From contig NZ_JAVQHL010000003.1 of assembly GCF_032670585.1 (NCBI RefSeq), forward strand, positions 372,001-436,000: a DNA stretch of 64,000 nucleotides, given 5' to 3'. A program made the position numbers and the translations under genes. This DNA comes from Ostreiculturibacter nitratireducens. GTDB taxonomy: Bacteria; Pseudomonadota; Alphaproteobacteria; Rhodobacterales; Rhodobacteraceae. Under the pieces are notes generated by a model, which was given only the letters and a program-made list of their open reading frames with translations, was not told where the DNA came from and did no database searches. Shown here one piece after another: positions 8,264-17,329 of the stretch (within the stretch, counting starts at the first letter, position 1; each line of letters starts with the position of its first letter).

Positions 8264-8303
8264 TGGTAAGAAAATATAACCAAATGCCGCCCCGAGCAAG
8301 CAA
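8264..8303 (-). promoter_or_regulatory. Putative glcDEF promoter with overlapping TGGT-N11-ACCA dyad
   Basis: On the minus strand TTGCTT (8303-8298) and TTATAT (8279-8274) are separated by 18 bases and lie about 40 bases before the glcD start. TGGT and ACCA, separated by 11 bases (8264-8282), form a dyad over the -10. FadR/GlcC-type GntR regulators recognise TGGT/ACCA half-sites, but normally with shorter spacing, so regulator identity is only suggested. Confidence 0.4.
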
Positions 8304-8373
8304 AAGCGCCGGGCGGATCGGTCCCACAGGAATGTGACTGCACGACCCGCGCCATGCATGCAAGGTTTGCAGC

Positions 8374-8736
8374 ATGAGGTCAGCCATTTCCGCCCTTGCT
8401 TTCGTGCTCGCCGGCACCACCCCCTCGGCCGCGGACGCGCCGCGTGTCGTGGCGGCGAAGGCCGCGCATGGGGCGCAGGGCCTCTGGCGGATCGAGGTGA
8501 CGCTCGCGCACCCCGACAGCGGCTGGGACCATTACGCCTCCGCCTGGGAAGTCCTCGCGCCGGACGGAACCAGTCTCGGGGTCAGGGAACTCGCGCATCC
8601 GCATGTGGACGAACAGCCCTTCACGCGCGCGCTTTCCGGCATTGCGATCCCGGAAGACGTGAAGGAGGTGGCGATCCGCGCGCGATGCAACCTCGACGGC
8701 TGGGCTCCGGCCCGCTTCACCCTGACGCTTCCGTAA
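8374..8736 (+). CDS. Secreted protein of unknown function
   Basis: The 120-residue product has an N-terminal signal peptide (about 1-20, ending PSAADA) and a small beta-rich domain with the segments WRIEVTLAHPDSGWDHYAS and VLAPDGTSLGVRELAHPHV. A single Cys remains after cleavage. The pattern looks like an Ig-like fold for a small periplasmic protein, but I do not recognise a named family. It is divergent from glcD and convergent with the large membrane protein gene that ends at 8784. Confidence 0.7.
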   Translation: MRSAISALAFVLAGTTPSAADAPRVVAAKAAHGAQGLWRIEVTLAHPDSGWDHYASAWEVLAPDGTSLGVRELAHPHVDEQPFTRALSGIAIPEDVKEVAIRARCNLDGWAPARFTLTLP

Positions 8737-8783
8737 GCGCCCGACTCCGCAGGGCAAAAAACGCGGACGCCGCGCCACGCGCC

Positions 8784-10865
8784 TCAGCGGCGGCCCTCGC
8801 GAAGCCAGGCGGCCACGGCAAGAGCCGTCGCGATCAGAAGGAAGGCCCAGGCCGGCAGCAGGGGAGAAACCCGAATGTCCGCAGTCAGGTAGGAGTCGCG
8901 CGGTGTAATGCCGATCCACCCCCGTCCGGCCGCCGTCCGACCCGAACGGACAGCGCGGATATCGGGGAGCCCCTCCTCGATGCGCAGATCGCCGCCATTC
9001 GTGGGCTCGATGACTGAAGCGAGTTTCTCGGCGCTGGCGATCGTTTCCTCGAACTCCTTCGGCGCTGCGGGGCCAAGCGCCATGACGCGGTCAAGCTCGC
9101 CATCCGTCAGGCGGTACAGCCCGACATCCGGCGCGGGCCATTCCGCGACGTAGCGGCCGGGCTCGGCTTCCGTCAGCGGCACGATGACCGGCTCGCCATC
9201 GGGGCCGATGATCGTGACCTCACGCGGGCCTTCCTCGAGGCTGCGGCGGGTGATCTTCAGCGTCTGGCCCTCGGCGTCGGCGAAGAGCGCCTCCTCCTCG
9301 AGTTCCGGCTCCTTCATCGTCCAGTGTGCGAGCCTGCGCAGAAGCTCGAGCTGCGGGCCGCCACCCTCATAGCCGCGCGTCCAGAGCCAGGCCTGGTCAG
9401 AGGTCAGCAACGCCACGCGCCCCTCCCCCGCCCGGTCGAGGATCAGGAGCGGCCGGCCCCCGGCCCCTTCCATCACCACATTGCCCTGCGTCGCGTCCAC
9501 ATCAACGATCCTGAGCCAGCGTCCCCAGCCCGGGCTTTCCGCACCGTCCTCCGCAGGCTCCGGCGCGAATGCCTCGAGTCCCTCGGTGACGGGGTGGCGG
9601 GCGCCAAGGGCAGTGATGGCGGGCTTGTATCCCTCCTCCACCACGCGGCCTGTCGGCTCACCGGGAAGGATCCCGCCCAGCCCGGAATAGAACACGCTTT
9701 CGACCGTCGCGTATTCCGGCCCGGCCGCGATCAGGACCGCGCCTCCGTTCAGCACGTAGTCGCGGATGTTGTTGAGGTAGAGCGAAGGCAGGATGCCCCT
9801 CAGACGGTAGCGGTCGAAGATGATCAGGTCGAATTCCTCGATCTTCTCGACGAAGAGTTCGCGCGTCGGGAAGGCGATGAGCGAAAGCTCGGTGACCGGA
9901 ACCCCATCCTGCTTTTCCGGCGGGCGCAGGATCGTGAAATGCACGAGGTCAACCGAGGCGTCGGATTTCAGGAGGTTGCGCCAGGTCCGCTCGCCCGCGT
10001 GCGGCTCGCCCGAAACCAGGAGCACCCGGAGCCGGTCGCGCACGCCGTTGATCTGCACGACGGCCGCGTTGTTGCGGTCGGTCAGTTCCCCGTCCGCGGC
10101 CTCGAACCCGAACTGGACGACGTTCTGCCCGCCATGATCCAGCGTCACTGGAAGCTCCAACGTCTGCCCGACCGGCACCGTGTATGTATTCGGCTCCGCC
10201 CCGTCGATGGCGATCGAAAGATCCACGCTGCGCCCCTTCTCGGCGGGCGGCAGGTTGCCCTGCTCCTCCACCATGAGGCGGATGGCGACGGGCTCCCCGA
10301 TGATCCCGAAGGCGGGCGCGGTCTGGATCACCAGGCGGCGGTCCCAGTCGGCTTCGCGCCCGGTCAGGAGGACATGAAGCGGCGCCGGCATGGAGGGCGC
10401 CACGTCGAGGTCGTGAACCTGGCCGTCCGTGACGAGGATCGCGCCCGCGACCCGGGCGCGAGGTTCCTCCGCCAGCGCCTCGGCAAGCGCGGTCATGACA
10501 AGGCTTCCCGCATCCTCGGCGCCGTCGCGCACGGTGAGCTTCCGCAACTCCGTGTTGGGCAGGGCAGCGATTTCCGCCTCGACACGGGCGACGGCTGCGG
10601 CCGTCTGCTCCTCCCGGCCGGGAAGCCGCTGACTGGAGCTTTCGTCCACGATGAGAAGGACGATATCGGACAGCGGATTGCGATCCTCGGTCTGAAGCGA
10701 GGGCTGGGTGATCGCGGCGAGAAGCGCCACCGCCGCGAGGGCGCGGAGCCACCAGCCGCTAAGCCCGCGCCAGAGCGCGAGCGCGACGAGGACCAGCGCG
10801 ACACCCGCCGCGGCCCAGACGACGGGCCAGGGCAGAAGCGGGTCGAAGATCACGTGCTGGTTCAT
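8784..10865 (-). CDS. Large membrane protein with degenerate VWA and amidotransferase-like domains (MoxR cluster, last gene)
   Basis: The 693-residue product has two N-terminal membrane helices (about 14-32 and 38-54), a VWA-like domain whose metal site is degraded (VDESSSQR in place of DxSxS, though ILVTDGQVHD is present), a middle region resembling a class I glutamine-amidotransferase-like fold (FDLIIFDRY, NGGAVLIAAGPEYA), and a C-terminal membrane helix (about 667-688). It is the last of four tightly packed genes that start with a MoxR ATPase. Such proteins are found with MoxR/DUF58 in many proteobacteria, but their biochemical role is not established. The upstream gene ends 3 bases before this one starts. 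Confidence 0.8.
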   Translation of the reverse strand: MNQHVIFDPLLPWPVVWAAAGVALVLVALALWRGLSGWWLRALAAVALLAAITQPSLQTEDRNPLSDIVLLIVDESSSQRLPGREEQTAAAVARVEAEIAALPNTELRKLTVRDGAEDAGSLVMTALAEALAEEPRARVAGAILVTDGQVHDLDVAPSMPAPLHVLLTGREADWDRRLVIQTAPAFGIIGEPVAIRLMVEEQGNLPPAEKGRSVDLSIAIDGAEPNTYTVPVGQTLELPVTLDHGGQNVVQFGFEAADGELTDRNNAAVVQINGVRDRLRVLLVSGEPHAGERTWRNLLKSDASVDLVHFTILRPPEKQDGVPVTELSLIAFPTRELFVEKIEEFDLIIFDRYRLRGILPSLYLNNIRDYVLNGGAVLIAAGPEYATVESVFYSGLGGILPGEPTGRVVEEGYKPAITALGARHPVTEGLEAFAPEPAEDGAESPGWGRWLRIVDVDATQGNVVMEGAGGRPLLILDRAGEGRVALLTSDQAWLWTRGYEGGGPQLELLRRLAHWTMKEPELEEEALFADAEGQTLKITRRSLEEGPREVTIIGPDGEPVIVPLTEAEPGRYVAEWPAPDVGLYRLTDGELDRVMALGPAAPKEFEETIASAEKLASVIEPTNGGDLRIEEGLPDIRAVRSGRTAAGRGWIGITPRDSYLTADIRVSPLLPAWAFLLIATALAVAAWLREGRR

Positions 10866-10868
10866 CGG

Positions 10869-13643
10869 TTACTGCCCCAGCCGTTCCAGAAGCGCGGGCA
10901 CGTGGACCTGGTCGGATTTGTAGTTGCCGGTCAGCACATGCATGATGAGGTTCACGCCGAAGCGGTAGGCGATCTCGCGTTGCCGCTCGCCGGCGAGGCC
11001 CCGCCCGACCGGGAACATCGCAAGACCGCGTTCGTCCACTGCCCAGGCCGCAGCCCAGTCGTTGCCGCCGATCACCACCGGCGTCACGCCGTCGTTGAGG
11101 TTCCGGAAGGGCATCCCCTCCGCCTGTTCCGCATCGGGGGGCGCCGCCTCGGCCCAGACCGCGCGGCCGACATGGCGGCCGGGGAAATCCTGGAGAAGGT
11201 AGAAGGTCCGGGTCAGCACGTGGTCCGACGGGATCGGCTCCAGCGGCGGGACGTCGAGCGGCGCGGCCAGCGCCTGGAGCTTCTGGCCATTCGCCGAAGC
11301 GGCGCCGAAGCCCGTCACGTCGGCATCGCGCGTGTCGAAGAGGATCATGCCACCCGAACGCAGGAAGCGGTTGAGCTTGGCGTAGGTGCGGGCCGAGGGC
11401 GCGGCCTGCGAAGGCGTGACCGGCCAGTAGAGGAAGGTCAGGACGGAAAGCTCATCGGTTTCCAGATCGACGCCGATCGGCGCGCCCGGCTCGACAGAGG
11501 TGCGCGCGGTCAGCACGTCCGAAAGCCCCCGGAGTCCGGCCGCTGCAACGCGGTCGAGTTCCGCGTCCCCGGTCAGGACATGGGCAAGAGCCACCTGCGA
11601 AGCCGCCTGCATTTCATAGGCCGCTGCGGAATCGGGTTCGGTCTGCGCCCGCGCTTCCATCGGCATGAGAAGCCCGACGAGAAGAAGCGCCGCGATCCCC
11701 TGTCTTGGCCCCGACAGGCGCCCGGAAACGGCGAGGGCGGCGATGATGTCGGCGAGGAGAAGCGCGAGCGCCGCGCCGAGGAACCAGCCTTTCAGCGCCA
11801 TTTCACGCAAGACGGCGAGCCCCTCGACCCTTACGCCCTCTGGCCAGCTGGCCGGCATCAGGATCCGTTCCGGCGCGATGGTGTTCACCGCGATCCGCCG
11901 GTCGCCCTCGGCATAGAGGCCGGGCGGGATATCCGGGCCGATATGCCCCTCCGCGATGCGCTCTCCCGGAACGCCGGGCAGGTCGCCGGCATCCTCGAGC
12001 GTGCCGAAGCCGTCGAGCACGCGATCCGCGACCCAGGTCGTGCCCCGCAGATCCTCGACGGAAGGCGTGGCGGGACGTGTGGAGACGGCGAGACGCTCGA
12101 GCATCTGGACGAAGAGCCCGGAGAGCGGGAGCGAGGACCATTCGGCGTTGGCCGAAACGTGGAACAGCACCACTTGCCCCTGTCCGAGCGCGCGGCGGGT
12201 GACGAGGGGCGTGCCATCCGCGAGCGCGGCGATCGTCCGGGACGAAAGCTCCGGATCCGGTTCCGCCATGACCTGGGCGCTGACGGCGACGTCACCCGGG
12301 ACGGGCAGCCCGAAGAAGGGGGAATCCTCGCTGAACGGGGCCAGCGATTTCGGCTCGCCCCAGCTCATCGTGCCTCCGACCGAACGCCCGCCGACGCGCA
12401 GGCGGACCGGCAGCAGCGGGTCCTCGCCCTGCCGGCCCACGTCAGAGGACGCCAGCCGCGGGCCCGCGAAACGGACGAGAAGGCCGCCCTCCTCGATCCA
12501 TTCGAGAAGCGCGTCGGTTTCCTCCTGCGTGACCTTGGCCACATCCGCGAAGACGATGACGTCCGGATCGGCGAGAAGAATGTCGGCCAGCGTGCCCTCG
12601 ATCAGGTCCGCCGTCGGTTCGAGCGCGCGGGAAAGGTAGTGCGTGGGCGAGAGAAGCTCCAACCCCTCGCGGTCGGCCGCGCCCGCCATCAACGCGACCT
12701 CGCGCCGCTTCAGCGCGTCGTCGGCCAGCGCCACGGCCCCGGCCGATGCTTCGCCCGCGATCTCGAAACGGGTCACGCGGTTCCTCAGTTCCGGCGGCAG
12801 GTCGAACTCGGCCGCCGCCTCGACCGCGCCGGGTTCGAAAGCCGCCGGGACACGGGCGAGTTCCCGTTCGATACCCAGGGGATCAAGGCCATGCGCCGTC
12901 ACCTCGGCCTCCGCGGAGCCCTCCGCCCGGGCGCGGAGCGCCGCGACGCTCACCTTGCCATCGGCGTAGGAGGCCGGCCGCAGCGCCCGGACGTCACGGG
13001 CGCTTTCGAAGACCGTGACCGCGCCCCGGTCGCGCAGTTCGTCCAGCAATACGGCGCGGCTATCGCGCGCAAGCCCGTCGGAGATCCAGACCGTGTCGAA
13101 CAGCGCGTCGCCCAGCGCCCCGATCCAGGCTTCGAGCGCGTCCGCGTCGGGTTCCCAGGGCTTGGGCGAAATCCCGGGCAGACGGGTGGCCTGCGCCTCG
13201 GCGGACTGGAACACCGGCGCCTCGGGCGGCAGATCCGCGAGAGAAAGCACCGCAACCGGCCGCCCGTTGCGGCCCGCCTCCGCCAGCGCCGAAGCCGCGC
13301 GGTCCTGCCGCCGCTGCCAGTCGCGCGCATCGGCCCAGCTTCCGTCGAACAGGACGAGGAGCGGGCCATCGCCCGCCTCGGCATCCTCGGGGTTGAGCAC
13401 CGGCCCCGCGAAGCCGATGATCGCCGCCGCGATCGCCGCCATGCGGAGGAGGAGGAGCCACCACGGCGTCCGCTCGGCCTCGGTCTCTTCGTCCTTCAAA
13501 CCCAGAAGAAGCGCGACACCGGGGAACCGGCGGCGGATCGGAGCGGGCGGGACGGCGCGCAGGAGGAACCACAGGATCGGCAGCGCCACGAGGCCCAGAA
13601 GGAGCCAGGGCGAGGCAAACCCGATGGGACCGAGCGCGAACAT
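10869..13643 (-). CDS. BatA-like membrane protein with C-terminal DUF4159 domain
   Basis: The 924-residue product begins with the BatA-type double membrane helix (about 8-28 and 62-80), followed by a VWA-like domain with a worn metal site (VLFDGSWADA). Two further membrane helices lie near residues 640-690, and a C-terminal domain (about 715-924, including SVLTFLYWPVTP, ILFDTRDAD and GNYKSDQVHVPALLERL) matches DUF4159. The start codon shares one base with the stop of the DUF58 gene (TGATG), so translation is coupled. It probably forms an inner-membrane complex with the other products of the MoxR cluster, with large parts in the periplasm. Function is inferred from context only. Confidence 0.85.
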   Translation of the reverse strand: MFALGPIGFASPWLLLGLVALPILWFLLRAVPPAPIRRRFPGVALLLGLKDEETEAERTPWWLLLLRMAAIAAAIIGFAGPVLNPEDAEAGDGPLLVLFDGSWADARDWQRRQDRAASALAEAGRNGRPVAVLSLADLPPEAPVFQSAEAQATRLPGISPKPWEPDADALEAWIGALGDALFDTVWISDGLARDSRAVLLDELRDRGAVTVFESARDVRALRPASYADGKVSVAALRARAEGSAEAEVTAHGLDPLGIERELARVPAAFEPGAVEAAAEFDLPPELRNRVTRFEIAGEASAGAVALADDALKRREVALMAGAADREGLELLSPTHYLSRALEPTADLIEGTLADILLADPDVIVFADVAKVTQEETDALLEWIEEGGLLVRFAGPRLASSDVGRQGEDPLLPVRLRVGGRSVGGTMSWGEPKSLAPFSEDSPFFGLPVPGDVAVSAQVMAEPDPELSSRTIAALADGTPLVTRRALGQGQVVLFHVSANAEWSSLPLSGLFVQMLERLAVSTRPATPSVEDLRGTTWVADRVLDGFGTLEDAGDLPGVPGERIAEGHIGPDIPPGLYAEGDRRIAVNTIAPERILMPASWPEGVRVEGLAVLREMALKGWFLGAALALLLADIIAALAVSGRLSGPRQGIAALLLVGLLMPMEARAQTEPDSAAAYEMQAASQVALAHVLTGDAELDRVAAAGLRGLSDVLTARTSVEPGAPIGVDLETDELSVLTFLYWPVTPSQAAPSARTYAKLNRFLRSGGMILFDTRDADVTGFGAASANGQKLQALAAPLDVPPLEPIPSDHVLTRTFYLLQDFPGRHVGRAVWAEAAPPDAEQAEGMPFRNLNDGVTPVVIGGNDWAAAWAVDERGLAMFPVGRGLAGERQREIAYRFGVNLIMHVLTGNYKSDQVHVPALLERLGQ

Positions 13644-14526
13644 CAGCGCACGCGCTCCAGCGCGCGGTAAAGCCAGAGAAGCGCCGATTGCGGGCTGTCA
13701 CCGGTGTGGTGACACAGGAACAGCCAGCCCGTCGCGCGAGCGAGGCGGTCCAGCCGGTCCTTCCGTTCGGCGATGCGTTGAAGGTAGCGGTCGCGGAGAT
13801 CGCCGGCCTTGCGCGTCTCGTAGGTCAGGCTTCCGGCCATGCTCTCGAAGATCGTGCGGCCGTCGAAGGGAAATGCCTCCTCGACCGGATCGAGGATCTG
13901 CACCAGCGCGCCCTTCACGCCGCGGTCCGCAGCCTCGGTCAGCGCGGCCTCGACGGGCGCCGGGTCGCCGAGGAAATCCGACAGGAAGACGGCGCGGGCA
14001 TGCGGCAGGAACGCGCGGGCGACCGGCGCGCCGAAATCCGCTTCGCCGGGCGGGGCGGTGAAGGTCTGGGCCAGACGCATCAGCTGCACTTCGCCGGGCC
14101 GCGGCGGGGCGGAGGCGTCGGCAAGGCCCACGCGCTCCCCCGCGCGGATCATCAGGACCGAAAGCGCAAGCGCCAGAAGCCGGGCGCGGTCGCCCTTCGT
14201 CGGGCGGTCCTTCGCGCCGGTGAATTCCATCGAGCGCGCGTCGTCGAGCCAGATCTGCACTGACTGCGCCGCCTGCCATTCCTTTTCGCGCACGAAATGA
14301 ACATCGGCCCGGGCGGACCGGCGCCAGTCGATCATGCGCGCCTCGTCGCCCGCATGGGCAGGGCGGAACTGCCAGAACTCGTCGCCCATCCCGGCGCGCC
14401 GCCGGCCGTGTTCGCCGAGTTGCACCGCCGCCGCGAGGTGCTCCGCCGCCACCAGCAAGGGCGGCAGCGCGGCGGCAAGCTCCTCGGCCCGCCGCCGGAG
14501 ACCGGTGGGGCGGAGCGCGGCTTCGC

Positions 14527-14530
<4 letters not shown>
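13643..14530 (-). CDS. DUF58 domain protein (MoxR partner)
   Basis: The 295-residue soluble product carries the DUF58 core, with AGMGDEFWQFRPAHAGDEARMIDWRRSA style residues in the first 90 positions (only the short pieces DEFWQFR, IDWRRSA and FVREKEWQ need be read) and a VWA-like fold with IWLDDARSMEF and AVFLSDFLGD. DUF58 proteins are regularly encoded directly after MoxR AAA+ ATPases and are thought to be their substrates or adaptors. The start overlaps the moxR stop by four bases (ATGA). Confidence 0.93.
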
Positions 14531-15552
<1,022 letters not shown>

Positions 15553-15612
15553 GACAAGCTCTCCTTCCTCGCTATAGTCACGAGCATAAGTCAGATAAGC
15601 CCCGCGGCACCA

Positions 15613-16212
15613 ATGGCAAAAACAGAGCCGGGACAAATGATCGTGAAACCATCGGCAGAAAACCTCGCAGCGGCCGCGAAGGCCGCAGGCAAGAAAGGGC
15701 CTCCGCCCGTACATCTTTGGAACCCGCCCTTCTGCGGCGATCTCGACATGGAGATCCGCCGCGACGGCACGTGGTTCTACCTTGGAACGCCGATCGGACG
15801 GCATGCTCTGGTGAAGCTCTTCTCCTCGATCATCCGCAAGGACGGGGACGACTATTTCCTTGTCACGCCGGTCGAAAAGGTTCGCATTCGCGTGCAGGAC
15901 GCGCCCTTCGTCGCGGTGGACGCCGAGACGGAAGGCGAGGGCCGGGACCAGAAGGTGACCTTCACGACGAATGTCGAGGACGTCGTCGTGGCGGGGCAAG
16001 ACCACCCGATTCGCGTTGTCCGCGATCCGGAAACGGGCGAGCCCTCGCCCTATGTCCGCGTGCGCGCGAACCTCGACGCGCTGATCGACCGCAAGACCTT
16101 CTACCGCCTGGTGGAGCTTGGCGCGCACGAGATGCACGAGGGCGAAAGCTGGTTCGGCCTGTGGTCCTCCGGCATGTTCTTCCCGATCATCCCGTCGTCG
16201 GAACTCGGCTGA
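15613..16212 (+). CDS. DUF1285 domain protein
   Basis: The 199-residue product contains PPVHLWNPPFCGDLDMEI and LVTPVEKVRIRVQDAPFVAV, which are characteristic of the DUF1285 family. It is soluble and has no signal peptide or known catalytic motif. ATG 15613 and ATG 15637 are both possible; neither has a strong ribosome site, and the latter has GGGA upstream. It is divergent from moxR with only 60 bases between, so the two may share a control region. Its stop overlaps the ATG of a hydroxypyruvate isomerase remnant. Confidence 0.88.
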   Translation: MAKTEPGQMIVKPSAENLAAAAKAAGKKGPPPVHLWNPPFCGDLDMEIRRDGTWFYLGTPIGRHALVKLFSSIIRKDGDDYFLVTPVEKVRIRVQDAPFVAVDAETEGEGRDQKVTFTTNVEDVVVAGQDHPIRVVRDPETGEPSPYVRVRANLDALIDRKTFYRLVELGAHEMHEGESWFGLWSSGMFFPIIPSSELG

Positions 16213-16361
16213 TGCCGCGCTTCGCCGCGAACCTGACGCTTCTTTGCACGGGACTCCCGATGATGGAGCGTTTCGCGGCGGCGTAGGCCGAGGTCTGGGT
16301 CAGCGCCGTATACCATCCCGAAGGCGCGACGCGGGAAGATCTCGGCTGGCTGCGGCGCTGA
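16212..16361 (+). pseudogene. Remnant of hydroxypyruvate isomerase (hyi), large internal deletion
   Basis: Starting at ATG 16212 (overlapping the DUF1285 stop as TGATG), the frame reads MPRFAANLTLLCTGLP then MMERFAAA and a TAG stop. Continuing in the same frame it reads AEVWVSAVYHPEGATREDL then GWLRR and TGA. The first piece matches the N-terminus of hydroxypyruvate isomerase (M-RFxANLxxL...FLxRFxxA) and the second matches its last 25 residues (WVGxEYxPxxxTxxGLxW). About 200 central residues are missing. The product would have interconverted hydroxypyruvate and tartronate semialdehyde in glyoxylate metabolism. The 24-residue fragment is unlikely to be functional. Confidence 0.8.
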
Positions 16362-16364
16362 GCG

Positions 16365-17276
16365 TCAGGCCGCGCAGGCGGCGCTGGAACAGCCCGAGGC
16401 GCGGGTTTCCGTTTCCAGCGTGACATGGGTCAGGCCGAAATCCCCGGCCAGCGCGCGCTTCACATCGGCCACGACGGTCGGGGCCTCGTGCCCCTCCGCC
16501 ACGACGATATGGGCCTCGACCGAGGCGCGGCGCTCGTCGATCTGCCAGAGGTGAAGGTGGTGCACGTCCTCCACCCCTTCGACCTTCTCCATCCGCGCGC
16601 GGATCGCGGCCGCGCGCGTGCCGTCCGGCGCCGCGAGCATCAGGACGCGAATGACCGGCCCGACTTCGGACGCGGCATGCCAGAGAATGTAGGCCGAGAT
16701 CAGGAGCGTGATGATCGGGTCCACGAGACGCCAGTCGTAGAGAAGGATCAGCGTGCCGCCGATGATGACGGCCACCGAGGAGCCGGCGTCCGCGAGGTTG
16801 TGCAGGAAGGCCGCCCGGATGTTCACGCTTTCCTTCGACAGCCGCCAGGTCAGCGCGGCCGTCACGAGGTCGATGACCAGAGCGATCCCGGCGAGCAGGA
16901 CGACGATCCAGCCGGTGACGGGCGGCGGATCGATGAGCCGCATCACCGCCTCGAACCCGAGCCACAGGGCGATGATGATGAGCGTCGTGTAGTTCACGAG
17001 CGCCGCCACGACCTCGGCGCGGCCATATCCGAAGGACATTTCGGGCGTGGCCGGACGGCGCGCGATGCGGCGGGCGCCGTAGGCGACGATGAGCGACACC
17101 GCGTCCGAGAAATTGTGGACGGCGTCCGCGATCAGCGCGACCGAGCCCGAGATCAGGCCCCCCACGATCTGAGCGAAGGTCAGGACGAGATTGACCGCTA
17201 CGGCGATCGCCACCCGCCGGTCGCCGGCATCGGAATCCAGATGATGATGGCCGTGATGGCCATGGTCATGCGGCAT
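16365..17276 (-). CDS. Cation diffusion facilitator (zinc/divalent metal) transporter
   Basis: The 303-residue product is a CDF antiporter that exports Zn2+ or similar ions from the cytosol. It has a His-rich start (MPHDHGHHGHHHLDSD), six membrane helices (about 22-205) with the metal sites SVALIADAVHNFSDA and RAAFLHNLADAGSS, and a cytosolic C-terminal ferredoxin-like domain with VEDVHHLHLWQID. The last residues ASGCSSAACAA hold two Cys separated by three residues, which is unusual and could add a soft-metal site. GAGGTG lies upstream of ATG 17276. It appears to be monocistronic. Confidence 0.95.
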   Translation of the reverse strand: MPHDHGHHGHHHLDSDAGDRRVAIAVAVNLVLTFAQIVGGLISGSVALIADAVHNFSDAVSLIVAYGARRIARRPATPEMSFGYGRAEVVAALVNYTTLIIIALWLGFEAVMRLIDPPPVTGWIVVLLAGIALVIDLVTAALTWRLSKESVNIRAAFLHNLADAGSSVAVIIGGTLILLYDWRLVDPIITLLISAYILWHAASEVGPVIRVLMLAAPDGTRAAAIRARMEKVEGVEDVHHLHLWQIDERRASVEAHIVVAEGHEAPTVVADVKRALAGDFGLTHVTLETETRASGCSSAACAA

Positions 17277-17329
17277 GCGTCACCTCTGAGGCCAACCTTG
17301 GTCCCGGCAAGGGCGAAGTCAAGCCGAGG

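Noticed and set aside
9324..13670. A 1448-codon open frame on the plus strand
   Set aside because: It runs antisense through the two MoxR-cluster membrane protein genes, which have clear domains. Long antisense frames arise from high GC; its Arg/Gly/His/Asp-rich composition matches no family. The same applies to the long frames at 481-2928, 4327-6765, 17333-20644 and 49034-52048.
16287..16361. A separate short gene after the TAG of the hyi remnant
   Set aside because: It has no start codon or ribosome site, and its 24 residues match the C-terminus of hydroxypyruvate isomerase, so it is part of the remnant.
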